Assembly (NCBI GenBank): GCA_050486205.1
Contig: JBJHCW010000005.1
Coordinates: 1 to 64,000, forward strand
DNA length: 64,000 bases
Source: PWQG01 sp050486205
GTDB lineage: Bacteria; Pseudomonadota; Gammaproteobacteria; Pseudomonadales; Pseudohongiellaceae
Direction: 5' to 3'
Shown here piece by piece: positions 14,416 to 24,865 of this stretch. The notes beneath the pieces are model-generated. The model had not been told where the DNA came from, ran no database searches, and worked only from the letters and a program-made list of their open reading frames with translations. Numbering within the stretch: position 1 is the first letter of the stretch; every line of letters starts with the position of its first letter. A program made the position numbers and the translations under genes.

Positions 14416-16344
14416 TTAGGGAAGTGTGTAGGCAACAATTTCCGACGGTCTGCCGGGGCCGCTGACAACCATGGCGATGTATTGTTTGCCATCGTATTCG
14501 TAGGTGAAAGGCAGACCGGTCTGTGTGCCGGGCAGCTCTATCTCTGCGATGATTTCACCGGTTGCCTTGTCGTGCGCCCGCAACATCGGACCGCCGCCAA
14601 CGCCCTCGCCGGAGAACAGCAGGGTTTTGGTCAGCAGCAGACCGGACCGGGTCTCTACCCCTGTGCGAGGCAGCTCCACGCCCTCAAGCGCCGGATTGTT
14701 GGCTATTGCCGCTGGTGTGTCTGCATTGGCAATCATCCAGGCGTGTTCACCTGTATTCATGTCGATTGCGGTGATGCGGCCATAAGGCGGTTTTACCAGA
14801 GGCAGGCCGCTTACACGTGGCACACGCACGCCCAGGGCCATGCTGTAAGCAACGTCGGAATTCTCATCAGGTGCCACTGACAGTGGAGTTATGACGGTGC
14901 GCGAACCCACATACAACATGCCGGTTTCCGGGTCGACGGCAGCACCTTCCCAATTGGCGCCACCGATGACCGAGGGCAGGCTGAGTGTGCCAACGGTGCC
15001 ATCCGGGGCATCGCGCAGTGAGGGCGGGGAGTATACACTCTCGCCCAGGCGCCAGGGCTCAATTGCCTCAAGTGCTGCCGCACGCAGTTCCGGTGTGTAA
15101 TCAATCAGGTCATCAATGGTGACACCCTGTCGATCAAAGGGCTCAGGCAGGGTGGGATGAGGCTGGGTGGCTGCATACCATTCACCCGGAACGTCACCCT
15201 GGGGCACAGGCAGATCCTCTATTGGCCAGACGGGTTCACCCGTTTCGGCATCGAAGGTAAACACCCATGACTGTTTGGTCACCTGCATGACAACCTTCTG
15301 GCCATTGGGCAATTCTGCCACTATCGGCGCAGCCGGAATGTCCCAGTCCCAGATGTCATGACGGACCAGCTGGTAGTACCAGCGGCGCTCACCGGTGTTG
15401 ATGTCCACCGCAACCAGGCTGCTGCCAAACAGGTTGTCACCGGGCCGGAAACCACCATAACGATCACCGGTTGGTGCTTCCACCGGCAGGTACACCAGGC
15501 CGGAGTCAGGATCCCCGGATATGGGCGCCCAGACACCGGTGTTGCCAGTGTACTCTGCACTGCCTTCCAGCCAGGTATCGTAGCCGTATTCACCTTCCTC
15601 GGGGATGGTCTTGAACGTCCAGAGGTGCTCACCGGTGCGCACATCAAAGGCGCGTACATCACCTTTGACATTGGACTGGGAGGGTGGACGCATGGACACT
15701 TCCATGGCGGGGCCTACCACGACCACGTCATTCATGATGAAGGGTGGCATGGATGAGCCGATGTCGATATCGTCGCGGCCCATGCCAAGGCGCAGTCCGA
15801 TATGCATGTCAATCACACCATTGTCACCAAACTCCGGGTCGGGCAGTCCGGTGTCGGCATCCAGTGAAATCAGGTGAAAACCGGGTGTGATGGTCAGCAC
15901 GCGGCGCTTGTCACCATCAGTCCAGAAAGCAACACCTCTGCCTGCGCCCTTGCGGGGGGCATTGTCGAATCGCTCCTCACTTTCCTGTGGTCGAAACAGC
16001 CAGAGCAGTTGTCCGGTGGTGGCATCAATGGCGGCAATGTCGCGGTGCATGCCAACAGGGGTATACAGGACACCGTCTATGGCAAGTGGGGTGAATGTGG
16101 CATTGAATTGTGGTGTTGGTCCGATATTGTCCGTTGCAAAGCGCCAGGCAAGTCGCAGGTTCTGAACGTTATCGGCATTGATCTGGTCAAGTGGTGAGTA
16201 GCGCTGGGCCTGCTTGCTGCCGTGGAAATGCGGCCAGTTGCCGGCAGAGACGTCGGTACCGGTCTGGCTCAATACTGCCGGGCTCGCGATGAGTAAACCG
16301 GTGCTCAGTACAAGCGACAGAATCCGTTGTGTTCTGATTATCAT
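14416..16344 (-). CDS. PQQ-dependent dehydrogenase (quinoprotein)
   Basis: 642 residues from ATG 16344, with a signal peptide cut near SPAVLSQ. The mature part is an eight-bladed propeller with repeated W-docking strands, for example NVQNLRLAWRFATDN, GQLLWLFRPQE, GEHLWTFKTIPE and GERRWYYQLVRHD. IWDWDIPAAPIV and GANWEGAAVDP are typical of the glucose/alcohol quinoprotein group. The substrate cannot be told; there is no membrane anchor as in E. coli Gcd and no CxxCH haem motif, so electrons must leave through a separate carrier or ubiquinone. Two YceI genes follow. No pqq synthesis genes lie in the window. Confidence 0.88.
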   Translation of the reverse strand: MIIRTQRILSLVLSTGLLIASPAVLSQTGTDVSAGNWPHFHGSKQAQRYSPLDQINADNVQNLRLAWRFATDNIGPTPQFNATFTPLAIDGVLYTPVGMHRDIAAIDATTGQLLWLFRPQESEERFDNAPRKGAGRGVAFWTDGDKRRVLTITPGFHLISLDADTGLPDPEFGDNGVIDMHIGLRLGMGRDDIDIGSSMPPFIMNDVVVVGPAMEVSMRPPSQSNVKGDVRAFDVRTGEHLWTFKTIPEEGEYGYDTWLEGSAEYTGNTGVWAPISGDPDSGLVYLPVEAPTGDRYGGFRPGDNLFGSSLVAVDINTGERRWYYQLVRHDIWDWDIPAAPIVAELPNGQKVVMQVTKQSWVFTFDAETGEPVWPIEDLPVPQGDVPGEWYAATQPHPTLPEPFDRQGVTIDDLIDYTPELRAAALEAIEPWRLGESVYSPPSLRDAPDGTVGTLSLPSVIGGANWEGAAVDPETGMLYVGSRTVITPLSVAPDENSDVAYSMALGVRVPRVSGLPLVKPPYGRITAIDMNTGEHAWMIANADTPAAIANNPALEGVELPRTGVETRSGLLLTKTLLFSGEGVGGGPMLRAHDKATGEIIAEIELPGTQTGLPFTYEYDGKQYIAMVVSGPGRPSEIVAYTLP

Positions 16345-16485
16345 TGTGGGCTCCCCCGAGATTGAATCTGTAAATCGTGCGCACATGTCAGTGGCGTTGA
16401 TAGCGCTGTCAGCCTGACGATGCTATAACAAAGGGGCCTTATGGGGAAGCACCGAGGCGTATTACGGCCGATTTTCTGCCCGTCT

Positions 16486-16501
16486 GCCACCCCCGGGTGG
16501 C
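16486..16501 (-). terminator. Weak hairpin after tamB
   Basis: GCCACCC and GGGTGGC form a seven-bp stem with a two-base spacer eight bases after the tamB stop. No T-run follows on the minus strand, so intrinsic termination would be weak. Confidence 0.35.
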
Positions 16502-16508
16502 GGTCTCG

Positions 16509-19500
16509 CTAGCGCTCCAGTGTATAGGTGATATCCACACTCTGGCTCTGGCCCGACTTGGCTTCAAGCTTGATATTGTCGGTGACGCTGTAGTCAATGG
16601 CCAGTGAGTTGTCGGTTTCGAACAGACCGACGGCATAACGGATGAAGATACGCGGTGTGATGTACTTGCCCAGTGTGATACTGCTGTCGTGTACATCACC
16701 AGAGCTGTCAATGGCCAGTGTGTCCAGGCCAAGCTGACCGCGTACAGCGTCGGTCAGTCCGGCCCCCTGCCTGATGCCCAGCGAGGTGATGGCGCCCACC
16801 AGGGCGTTGCTGTCCTGCTGGTTCTGACCAATTTCCGACATTGGGCGGCCGGTGATCAGCACGGCGATGATGTCACCGTCTGGCAGGGTTGGCGTGGAGA
16901 ACAACTGACTGCGGATGTTGCGGATCGTGCCGTTCATCTGCACGCCCACACGCATCTGTTCCACCTGACGCACCGCACGGATGTCGATGGCCGGGTTGTC
17001 CAGCGGCCCGAAGAACAGCAACTGACCCTGTTCTATGTTCAGCGTCACGCCGTAGGTGGCGAAACTGCCTTCAACCACATCCAGCTCACCGTAAGCCAAA
17101 GGTGCTGAATCGGGACGTTGATTGATGTCCAGCATACCAGCCAGTCGTGCTGACAGGCCAAAAGCGCTAAAGCGCACTTCATCGCCCAGAATAACGCGGA
17201 CTTCGGCGGAGATCGGGATGTCACTCAGCGGTCCACGATCGACCAGGGCTGCGTTGCGCACGGGCATGTCTTCGTCACGCTGCCTGACAAGCACTGCGTC
17301 CGTGGACACATTCACAGCGGTTTCCGGCAATTCGGTGATGCGTGCGTCCAGCAGGGGGATGTTCAGGGTGCCGGTGGCATGGATGGCGCTCTGGCTGGCC
17401 GTCACCCGCAGGTCAGGGCTGATGTCCACCGTGGCCTCGGTCATGTTGGCAACGTTGAAGTTCTGCCCGGTCAGTGTCAGTGTCATGCGTCGGGAGTCGA
17501 GCAGGGGTTCCAGAATGTCGGCGTCCAGCTCGAGGTGTCCCGAGCCCGACTCGGCCCGCCCGCTGAGATTGAAGGTTTCGGTATCGCTGCTGGTCAGCGT
17601 GACATTGACGTTGCGCAGTTCCAGTCCGATGGCAGGCACATCCAGCGCCGTGTCTCGCAGATTGATATTGGCCCCTATGGCGGGTGCCTCCAGATTGCCG
17701 CTGATGTTGACGGCGCCGTCCAGCTCACCGACCACGTTCTGCAACTGGGGTGACAGGGCTTCCAGCCATGACAGGTCGTCAAAATCCAGGGTAATACGAC
17801 CATCCAGATTGTTGTCCGGATCCATTGTCAGATTGGCAGTGGTGCTGCCACGCATGCCGATTCCCGTGCCGGACACGGCCTGTTGGTAGAATGCCATGCG
17901 CCCGTCCGCGCGCCAGCTGCCATCGGTCAGTTCGCCTTCCAGGACAGCCTCTTCCCACAGAAATTGTTCGATCAGCCAGTCGTCAGCGCCGTTGCCGTTG
18001 GCCGCGTCATCCAGCAGCGGTTCGGATCGCACATAGGCTTCCAGTCCTGACAGCTCAACAGTGAAGCGGGCCGAGAGACCTGCCATGTCAGACAGCTGGC
18101 CACTGGCTTCAGCGTTCACACCCAGTTCGCCGAGCAAGGCCAGGTCCGGCGGCAGCTCAAGTGGCAGGTTGAAGCCGCCGTTCAGGCTCGGATACTCACC
18201 GGCCTGTCCTTCAAAGGCCTGCACAATGGCAGCGGCCTGGTTATTGTTCAAAACTGCCAGCGGGAAACCTGCCACTTCCATGGAGGCTTCGAGCAGGTCG
18301 CCCTCATCCAGGCTGGCGTGCAGGCACAGACTGGTTTCACCCTGTAACCAACAGCTGCGCTCCAGCAGGACGCGCTCGGCAGACAGCAGCAGATTGCTGG
18401 CCTGAACCTGTTGCAGGCGGCCGAATTCGGTCTGAATTTCGCTGTCGAGCAATTGCCCCTGCCAACCGCCGTTGTCCAGTGCGCCTTCTGCGTTGAGCGC
18501 CACGGCGCCCAGCTCGCTCCGCACGTCCAGTGAAATCGAATGGGCATCGGGTTGGCCCTCAAGACGCAGGGTCACCGCTTCAATGACCTGGTCGGCGACT
18601 TCTATCCCGGCCACCCGTGCCGTCAGCAGCTGATTGTTGCCACTGCGTGTTTCGCCCTGTATATCAACGCGCTCGACAACGATGTCTTCGTACCGCAGGC
18701 TGCTTGCCTGGGCATCAATGTCGATCAGCAGGTCGTCGAGTGTTCCGTCCAGAGTGACGTCGGCGGTCAATGCGCCGCTCAGTGGCGGATAGAAGTTTTC
18801 CAGCGTGGGGGCACTTACTGCCAGGCGACCTGACAGGGTGTCGCCGAACTGGCCGGTGAAGCGCAGTTCACTGTCGTCCGATTGCAGGTGCAGGTCGTCA
18901 ATCTCCAGGAGCGGCCCGTCGAAGCGCACCACACCATCGCCCGCCAGCGGGTAGTCGTTCAGGACTGCAGCCAGCTGTTCAACTGTGACGGTGCCGCGCG
19001 GCCCGGCTTCGGCCAGTTCCAGATCGATGCCCGCGCGCACGGTAATACCGTTGACCACGAGCATTTCCGGGAATGCGTCCAGATAGTTGGCCGGATTGTC
19101 CTCGTTGATTTCAACCGCCAGTGAGATACGCAGGGGCTCATTGATGTCTACCGTGCCGCTGGCCATCACACTGCCGCTGGGCGTAGTGGCGTCAAAGGAT
19201 TCCACGGTGATGAGCTCGCCGGCATAAACCGCGCGCCACTGCAGGGCGGTTTCCAGTGGTGGGCCGGGCAGAACCGTTGTGGTCACGCCAGTGCTGCCTT
19301 CCACCACCATGCGATCCAGCCAGCCGCGTGTGGTGATGGCAGTGTCCGCAAACTGGTACGCTTCCAGACCGTCAAAGGGCAGTACCGGTTCTGACAGGGT
19401 GTGAGTCAGGTCAATGGCCAGGGGAAGGTCCTCGTTGCCCATCCGTGCATTGAGCAGGTCTGCCACGCCGAGCGTCAAGGTGCCGGTGGTTTCCAGCGCC

Positions 19501-20276
19501 AGTGGTTCGGTGAGGCTGTGCTGCAGGCTCAGCGCGTTCAGGTCGCCGTTGATGTCAGCGTTGCCGCTGGCCAGGTCACTGTAACGCCATTGCAGCGCGG
19601 TGCTCAGCGCATAATTTTCCGACAGCGTGACACCTATCTGGCCGTCCACTACCGCATCAAGGCCATCGAAATGCAGGTTGTTCAGTGTCAGGTCGCGACC
19701 CTGCAGCATGGCCTGGAAGCGCAGGGCAGTAATGTCCAGCTCGGTGTCGCCCAGCGTGATGCGAGCGCCTTCCAGAGCAAACTGGCTCAGGCGGATATTG
19801 ACCGGCAACGGCAGCAGCCCGTCCAGCGTGGCGGACAGGTCGCCCGGCGGGCCCTCATCCACAGTTGGCGCAGCATCAGCATCACCCTGCCAGTCCACTA
19901 CCAGTCCGCGCACCGTCAGGGCATCCAGAATGAATTCACCGCTGAGCAGGGTAAAGGGGTTCCATTGGCCCTGCACCGCATCTGCCGCTATGCGGTTCTC
20001 GCCCAGGTCGACCTGCACCTGCGTCAGGCTGAGTCCGCGGAGAAAGGTGCCTTCCACTGAATCAAACCGGAGCTGCACCGTGTCTTCGGGCACAAAACCC
20101 AGACCAACATCAAGCACCCAGCGGCTGCCGCGTTCGGTGCTGAGCAGCGCGCTCACACTGCCAAGCACCAGCAGTACCAGTAACAGCAGGCCGACAACCA
20201 GCAGCAGCACGGCCCGCAGTAACCGGAAGCCGGGTTCGCGTTGCTCCCTGGCTTCTGTGTTGGCTTGCTCGCTCAC
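16509..20276 (-). CDS. tamB: Translocation and assembly module subunit TamB
   Basis: 1255 residues, starting at GTG 20276 inside the stop region of tamA (GTGA overlap). There is one N-terminal membrane anchor (about residues 19-48), then a very long beta-rich region of the AsmA/DUF490 type that forms a hydrophobic groove across the periplasm. The C-terminal 300 residues hold the conserved TamB domain (EGSFATYGVTLNIEQGQLLF, then IDIRAVRQVEQMRVGVQMNG, LPDGDIIAVLITGRP). It works with TamA and is linked to anterograde phospholipid transport and outer-membrane protein insertion. Length is close to E. coli TamB. Confidence 0.95.
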   Translation of the reverse strand: MSEQANTEAREQREPGFRLLRAVLLLVVGLLLLVLLVLGSVSALLSTERGSRWVLDVGLGFVPEDTVQLRFDSVEGTFLRGLSLTQVQVDLGENRIAADAVQGQWNPFTLLSGEFILDALTVRGLVVDWQGDADAAPTVDEGPPGDLSATLDGLLPLPVNIRLSQFALEGARITLGDTELDITALRFQAMLQGRDLTLNNLHFDGLDAVVDGQIGVTLSENYALSTALQWRYSDLASGNADINGDLNALSLQHSLTEPLALETTGTLTLGVADLLNARMGNEDLPLAIDLTHTLSEPVLPFDGLEAYQFADTAITTRGWLDRMVVEGSTGVTTTVLPGPPLETALQWRAVYAGELITVESFDATTPSGSVMASGTVDINEPLRISLAVEINEDNPANYLDAFPEMLVVNGITVRAGIDLELAEAGPRGTVTVEQLAAVLNDYPLAGDGVVRFDGPLLEIDDLHLQSDDSELRFTGQFGDTLSGRLAVSAPTLENFYPPLSGALTADVTLDGTLDDLLIDIDAQASSLRYEDIVVERVDIQGETRSGNNQLLTARVAGIEVADQVIEAVTLRLEGQPDAHSISLDVRSELGAVALNAEGALDNGGWQGQLLDSEIQTEFGRLQQVQASNLLLSAERVLLERSCWLQGETSLCLHASLDEGDLLEASMEVAGFPLAVLNNNQAAAIVQAFEGQAGEYPSLNGGFNLPLELPPDLALLGELGVNAEASGQLSDMAGLSARFTVELSGLEAYVRSEPLLDDAANGNGADDWLIEQFLWEEAVLEGELTDGSWRADGRMAFYQQAVSGTGIGMRGSTTANLTMDPDNNLDGRITLDFDDLSWLEALSPQLQNVVGELDGAVNISGNLEAPAIGANINLRDTALDVPAIGLELRNVNVTLTSSDTETFNLSGRAESGSGHLELDADILEPLLDSRRMTLTLTGQNFNVANMTEATVDISPDLRVTASQSAIHATGTLNIPLLDARITELPETAVNVSTDAVLVRQRDEDMPVRNAALVDRGPLSDIPISAEVRVILGDEVRFSAFGLSARLAGMLDINQRPDSAPLAYGELDVVEGSFATYGVTLNIEQGQLLFFGPLDNPAIDIRAVRQVEQMRVGVQMNGTIRNIRSQLFSTPTLPDGDIIAVLITGRPMSEIGQNQQDSNALVGAITSLGIRQGAGLTDAVRGQLGLDTLAIDSSGDVHDSSITLGKYITPRIFIRYAVGLFETDNSLAIDYSVTDNIKLEAKSGQSQSVDITYTLER

Positions 20277-22009
20277 AAGTCAGGCCCCATGGTCAGGTGA
20301 AATCGATATCGGCCGTCGTCCAGGCCGCGTGCGATATCCACGCGGATGGCGCCGATCGGTGAAATCCAGCGGCCACCAATACCCACGCCGCGCTTCAGAT
20401 TCATCTCGCCGAAATCCTCGAACGAGTTGCCGACATCGAAGAAAACCGCAGCATTCCAGCCGGGGCGTACACTGAAATCGTATTCGATGCTGCCCACCAG
20501 CAGGTTCTTGCCACCTATCACGTCACCGTCGACGTTGGTGCCACCAAGACTGGCCCACTGATAACCGCGTACACTCTGGTCACCACCGGTGAAAAAACGC
20601 TCGGAAACCGGCAGGTTCTGCACTTCACCAACAAAGGTGGTAGCGGATTCGCCACGCAGCAGAATACGCCCGGGGCCAATGCTTTCGATGAATTTTGCGC
20701 TGGTATAGAACTGCACAAAGGAAATGTCTGATATCACCGCCTCATGTGAGCCGCTGACCTGTCCGAAAAGGCGCCAGCCCCGGCGCGGGTAGATGGGGTC
20801 ATCAGCCCTTGTGCGGCTCCAGTTGATGCCGGATACAGTCGTGTTTGTCTCCTCGCGCCCGGAGGTCAATGTGGCTTGTTCGTGCTGGAAATTGGTGAAG
20901 ATGTTCTGCACCCAGTTGTCGAACACCAGGCGTCGATAGCTGGCCCCGATACGATAGGCATTGGTGGTGTAGCTGTCGGTGTCCTGCCGCATGAAACCGC
21001 CTGAGAAGCGCAGGCTTTCGGTGGACGGGTCGCGCAGGGGAATGATGTAACTCACGCTGGGTTCCTGCTGCTGGGTGGACACGGTCAGATCCGCGTTCAG
21101 TCGATGTCCCTGACGGTTGATGTAACGGTCCTCGTAGGCAAAGCGCACACGGGGGCCCACGTCGGTGCTGACGCCGGCACCTGTGGTATAGGACCGGCGA
21201 AGGCGGGGACTCAGTTCGACATCAATCGGTATCGCAAGGTCAGAGGCCTGGTTGACCTGGGGTGTCACAGCCACCTGGCTGAAATACTGACTGTCATTGA
21301 GGTTCTGGCGAAATGTGACCAGATCGTCCGTGGAATAGGGGTCGCCCTCTTCAAATGGAATGAAACGTGAGACAAAACGTTCGGACAGCTCATCCATGGG
21401 GTTGATTCGCACCGTGCCAAAGCGGTAGCGCTCGCCGGTTTCAAAATCGATCAGCACCTCTGCGGTATTTTCAACCAGATCAATGGCCAGGTCGGACCGG
21501 TTGAAGCGGGCGTTGAAGTAGCCATTTTCCACGGCCTGGGCGCTGAGATTGGATTTCAGGCGCTCATACTGGCTGTGGTTGAGCGTGTCGCCCCGGTTGA
21601 TCGGCAGGTTGTCCAGCGTCTGGCGAAATACCGCTGCGTCGCCGTCAATGTTGATGCGCACAGCAGAGACGGTGACCGGATTTCCGGGGTCCACCTGGAT
21701 GGCCAGTCGCCAGCACTGCTCGCCCTCGCTGAATTCAATGTCGATCTGACCCTGATAGAACCCCAGCGCCTGCAGTGCGCGCTCGGTATTGCGTCGCACC
21801 TGGGGTACCAGTCGGTTCAGGCGGCGTATGGGGGTGTTGCAGCGCTCATCACCTATCCGCAGATGTGCTCGGATGTTGTCGGTCAGGGCACTGCCCACGC
21901 CACTGATCTCGATGGACGGCGATTGGGCCTGCACGGCGGGCGCAAGCAAGACAAGCAGCAGGACGATTGGCTTGAACGGCAAAATCAAAGCGATGGCTGT
22001 CTTGGACAT
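20273..22009 (-). CDS. tamA: Outer-membrane assembly factor TamA
   Basis: 578 residues from ATG 22009 with a Sec signal ending AVQAQ, matching the usual TamA length. Three POTRA-type repeats occupy about residues 30-270, and an Omp85 16-stranded barrel follows. GERFFTGGDQSVRGYQWASL carries the conserved V-R-G-Y of lid loop L6, and the last strand ends YRFHLTMGPDL. The open frame continues another 620 codons upstream, antisense to acnA; that part is spurious. The four-base overlap with tamB indicates coupled translation of the two partners. Confidence 0.95.
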   Translation of the reverse strand: MSKTAIALILPFKPIVLLLVLLAPAVQAQSPSIEISGVGSALTDNIRAHLRIGDERCNTPIRRLNRLVPQVRRNTERALQALGFYQGQIDIEFSEGEQCWRLAIQVDPGNPVTVSAVRINIDGDAAVFRQTLDNLPINRGDTLNHSQYERLKSNLSAQAVENGYFNARFNRSDLAIDLVENTAEVLIDFETGERYRFGTVRINPMDELSERFVSRFIPFEEGDPYSTDDLVTFRQNLNDSQYFSQVAVTPQVNQASDLAIPIDVELSPRLRRSYTTGAGVSTDVGPRVRFAYEDRYINRQGHRLNADLTVSTQQQEPSVSYIIPLRDPSTESLRFSGGFMRQDTDSYTTNAYRIGASYRRLVFDNWVQNIFTNFQHEQATLTSGREETNTTVSGINWSRTRADDPIYPRRGWRLFGQVSGSHEAVISDISFVQFYTSAKFIESIGPGRILLRGESATTFVGEVQNLPVSERFFTGGDQSVRGYQWASLGGTNVDGDVIGGKNLLVGSIEYDFSVRPGWNAAVFFDVGNSFEDFGEMNLKRGVGIGGRWISPIGAIRVDIARGLDDGRYRFHLTMGPDL

Positions 22010-22139
22010 GGTGACTGGTAACACAAGTTTAGCAGAATTCCCTTTACGCTTACATGGCGCCGCATAATTTGCAATACGTGGATAAAGGGCTACGCCGGCA
22101 GCAGCTGTCCGGATCACTTTGGATGCCAGGGTGATGCGC

Positions 22140-22168
22140 TTACCTTGTACCGGTGCCTGCGTTATACT
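22140..22168 (+). promoter_or_regulatory. Candidate sigma-70 promoter of acnA
   Basis: A good -10 TATACT (22163-22168) lies 17 bases downstream of a weak -35 TTACCT (22140-22145), and about 33 bases upstream of the chosen acnA start. A weak -35 would suit an activated promoter. Confidence 0.5.
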
Positions 22169-22201
22169 CGACGGCAAAGGATCATGGCCAGGAGCGAGCA
22201 A

Positions 22202-24865
22202 ATGAGCAGTGATGCAATACCCAACAATACCCGCAAGCAGCTCGATGTAGATGGCACTTCTTATACGTACTTCAGCCTCCAGTCGCTGATTGATGCCGGC
22301 CACGAAGAGGTCGCGCGCTTGCCGGTTACCCTGAAGATACTGTTGGAGAATGTGCTCAGGCACATGGACAATGGGTTTTCCGCGCCAGCGGATGTCTCCA
22401 ATCTGCTGCAATGGGTGAATGAGCGCAAGTCCGACCACGAAGTGGCATTTCTGCCAGCCCGCGTTCTGATGCAGGATTTTACCGGCGTGCCGGCCGTAGT
22501 GGATCTGGCAGCCATGCGCGATGCGGTGGCGGCGCGCGGCAAGAATCCGGCGTTGATCAATCCGGTCAACCCGGTGGACCTGGTCATCGATCACTCTGTG
22601 ATGGTGGACCGCTTCGCCAGTATGTCGGCGTACAAGGACAATGTCTCCATAGAGATGTCGCGCAATCGTGAGCGATACGAGTTCCTGCGCTGGGGGCAGG
22701 AAGCCTTTGACAACTTCCGGGTCGTGCCACCGGGTACGGGCATTTGTCACCAGGTGAATCTGGAATACCTGTCCAAAAGTATATGGAGCACCGAGATCAA
22801 CGGCAAGCTGTTTGCCTATCCCGATACCCTGGTCGGCACCGACAGTCACACCACGATGGTCAACGGACTTGCTGTGCTGGGCTGGGGTGTGGGCGGCATC
22901 GAGGCGGAAGCTGCCATGCTGGGTCAGCCGCTGGCCATGCGAATTCCCGAGGTGGTCGGTGTGCATCTCAGTGGCGAGCTCAATGAGGGTGTGACCGCTA
23001 CCGATCTGGTGCTGACGGTGGCAGAGATGCTGAGAAAGCACGGAGTGGTTGGCAAGTTTGTTGAATTCCACGGCACCGGTCTTGACCACCTCACCCTGGC
23101 TGATCGGGCCACCATTGCCAATATGTCGCCTGAGTATGGGGCCACGTGCAGCTTTTTTGGGGTTGATGAGGAAACGCTGCGCTACCTGGAACTCACCGGT
23201 CGCGACGCGCACGCCATCAAGTTGGTGGAGCAGTACAGCAAGGTGCAGGGGCTTTGGCGCTCCAACGATCAGACACCCGTGTTCAGCAGTGAACTGAAGC
23301 TGGACCTTGCCACCGTTGAACCCTGCCTGGCGGGTCCCAAGCGACCGCAGGATCGGGTGGCGCTGCCTGATCTGCCCAGGGCCATGAGTGATCTGATGCT
23401 TGGCCGGGACAAGCGCAAGGTGCCGGTCAAGGGTGAGGACTACGAACTGGAAGATGGCGCGGTGGTCATTGCAGCGATCACCTCGTGCACAAATACCTCC
23501 AACCCGGCCGTCATGATGGCTGCAGGGCTGCTGGCGCAAAAGGCCGCTGAAAAGGGTCTGCAGCGCAAGCCCTGGGTCAAGACATCGCTGGCGCCCGGTT
23601 CCAAGGTGGTGACCGATTATCTGAAGCAGGCTGGCTTGCAGGATCCACTGAACAGCCTGGGTTTCAATCTGGTGGGTTACGGCTGTACCACCTGTATCGG
23701 CAATTCCGGCCCATTGCCCGACGCCATTGACGCAGCCGTTGCCGAGGCGGATCTGACGGTAAGCTCGGTACTGTCCGGCAATCGCAATTTCGAAGGCCGC
23801 ATCCATCCGCGCGTGCGTGCCAACTGGCTGGCTTCGCCGCCACTGGTGGTGGCCTATGCGCTGGCCGGCAACGTGGACCATGACATGAAAAACTCGCCAC
23901 TGGGCACTGACCAGGACGGCAATCCGGTGTTCCTCAAGGACATCTGGCCCAACACCGCCGAGATCCGCGACGCCATGGCCCTGGTCAGTCGCGACATGTT
24001 CTCGCGTAATTATGCGGATGTGTTCACAGGCAACAAGGAGTGGAATGCCATGCCCGTGAACGAGGATGACACCTACGCCTGGGATGAATCATCCACCTAT
24101 ATACAGAACCCCCCGTTTTTCTCGCCCGAACTGGCGTATGTGCCAGGCGACATTCGCGGCGCACGGGTGCTGGCCCTGCTGGGTGACTCTGTGACCACCG
24201 ATCATATTTCGCCGGCAGGCTCCATAGCAGCCGGTAGTCCGGCGGCGCTTTATCTCGGCGAGCATGACATCAAGGAAGCGGACTTCAATTCCTATGGTTC
24301 CAGGCGCGGCAATCATGAAGTGATGATGCGCGGCACCTTTGCCAACGTTCGCATCCGTAATGAAATGCTGATTGATGTTGAAGGTGGTTACACATTGCTG
24401 CTGCCTGAAGCCGAGCAGATGAGCATCTACGATGCAGCCATGCGTTATCAGAAGCAGGGCGTCCCCCTGGTGGTCATTGCCGGCAAGGAGTACGGCACCG
24501 GGTCCAGCCGGGACTGGGCGGCCAAGGGCACTCGACTGCTTGGCGTCAAGGCGGTTATTGCAGAGAGTTTCGAGCGCATTCATCGCTCCAATCTTGCCGG
24601 CATGGGTGTTCTGCCGCTGCAGTTTGACGAGGGCGTGTCACGCAAGAGCCTGAAACTGGACGGCACCGAAGAGATCACACTCAAGGGGCTGGACAAGGTG
24701 AGCCCCGGCATGCGCGTGGGTATGGAAGTGCGCCGCGCTGACGGCTCGCTGGAAGAGGCCACACTGCTGTGCCGACTGGATACGGTGAGCGAAGTCGCCT
24801 ACTACACCAGCGGCGGTATCATGCCGTACGTGACCCAGAAGCTCAGTGAAAGTGAAGCTCAGTGA
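22202..24865 (+). CDS. acnA: Aconitate hydratase A
   Basis: 887 residues from ATG 22202, chosen for AGGAG seven bases upstream (another ATG at 22184 is possible). It interconverts citrate and isocitrate in the TCA cycle. The [4Fe-4S] ligands are Cys in ITSCTNTSNP and the pair in YGCTTCIGNSGPL. VGTDSHTTMVNGLAVLGWGVGG and the C-terminal swivel-domain motif GTGSSRDWAAKG are the usual substrate-contact regions. The length agrees with AcnA, not AcnB. The last codons (KLSESEAQ) are encoded by a 16-bp tandem repeat that runs past the stop. Divergent from tamA and upstream of fumC. Confidence 0.97.
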   Translation: MSSDAIPNNTRKQLDVDGTSYTYFSLQSLIDAGHEEVARLPVTLKILLENVLRHMDNGFSAPADVSNLLQWVNERKSDHEVAFLPARVLMQDFTGVPAVVDLAAMRDAVAARGKNPALINPVNPVDLVIDHSVMVDRFASMSAYKDNVSIEMSRNRERYEFLRWGQEAFDNFRVVPPGTGICHQVNLEYLSKSIWSTEINGKLFAYPDTLVGTDSHTTMVNGLAVLGWGVGGIEAEAAMLGQPLAMRIPEVVGVHLSGELNEGVTATDLVLTVAEMLRKHGVVGKFVEFHGTGLDHLTLADRATIANMSPEYGATCSFFGVDEETLRYLELTGRDAHAIKLVEQYSKVQGLWRSNDQTPVFSSELKLDLATVEPCLAGPKRPQDRVALPDLPRAMSDLMLGRDKRKVPVKGEDYELEDGAVVIAAITSCTNTSNPAVMMAAGLLAQKAAEKGLQRKPWVKTSLAPGSKVVTDYLKQAGLQDPLNSLGFNLVGYGCTTCIGNSGPLPDAIDAAVAEADLTVSSVLSGNRNFEGRIHPRVRANWLASPPLVVAYALAGNVDHDMKNSPLGTDQDGNPVFLKDIWPNTAEIRDAMALVSRDMFSRNYADVFTGNKEWNAMPVNEDDTYAWDESSTYIQNPPFFSPELAYVPGDIRGARVLALLGDSVTTDHISPAGSIAAGSPAALYLGEHDIKEADFNSYGSRRGNHEVMMRGTFANVRIRNEMLIDVEGGYTLLLPEAEQMSIYDAAMRYQKQGVPLVVIAGKEYGTGSSRDWAAKGTRLLGVKAVIAESFERIHRSNLAGMGVLPLQFDEGVSRKSLKLDGTEEITLKGLDKVSPGMRVGMEVRRADGSLEEATLLCRLDTVSEVAYYTSGGIMPYVTQKLSESEAQ

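Noticed and set aside
17122..17889. Plus-strand open frames within tamB
   Set aside because: Shadows of a long, repetitive GC-rich gene; no start signals or domains.
22010..23881. About 620 extra N-terminal codons for TamA
   Set aside because: The extension is antisense to acnA, and a proper signal peptide begins at ATG 22009, giving the normal TamA length.
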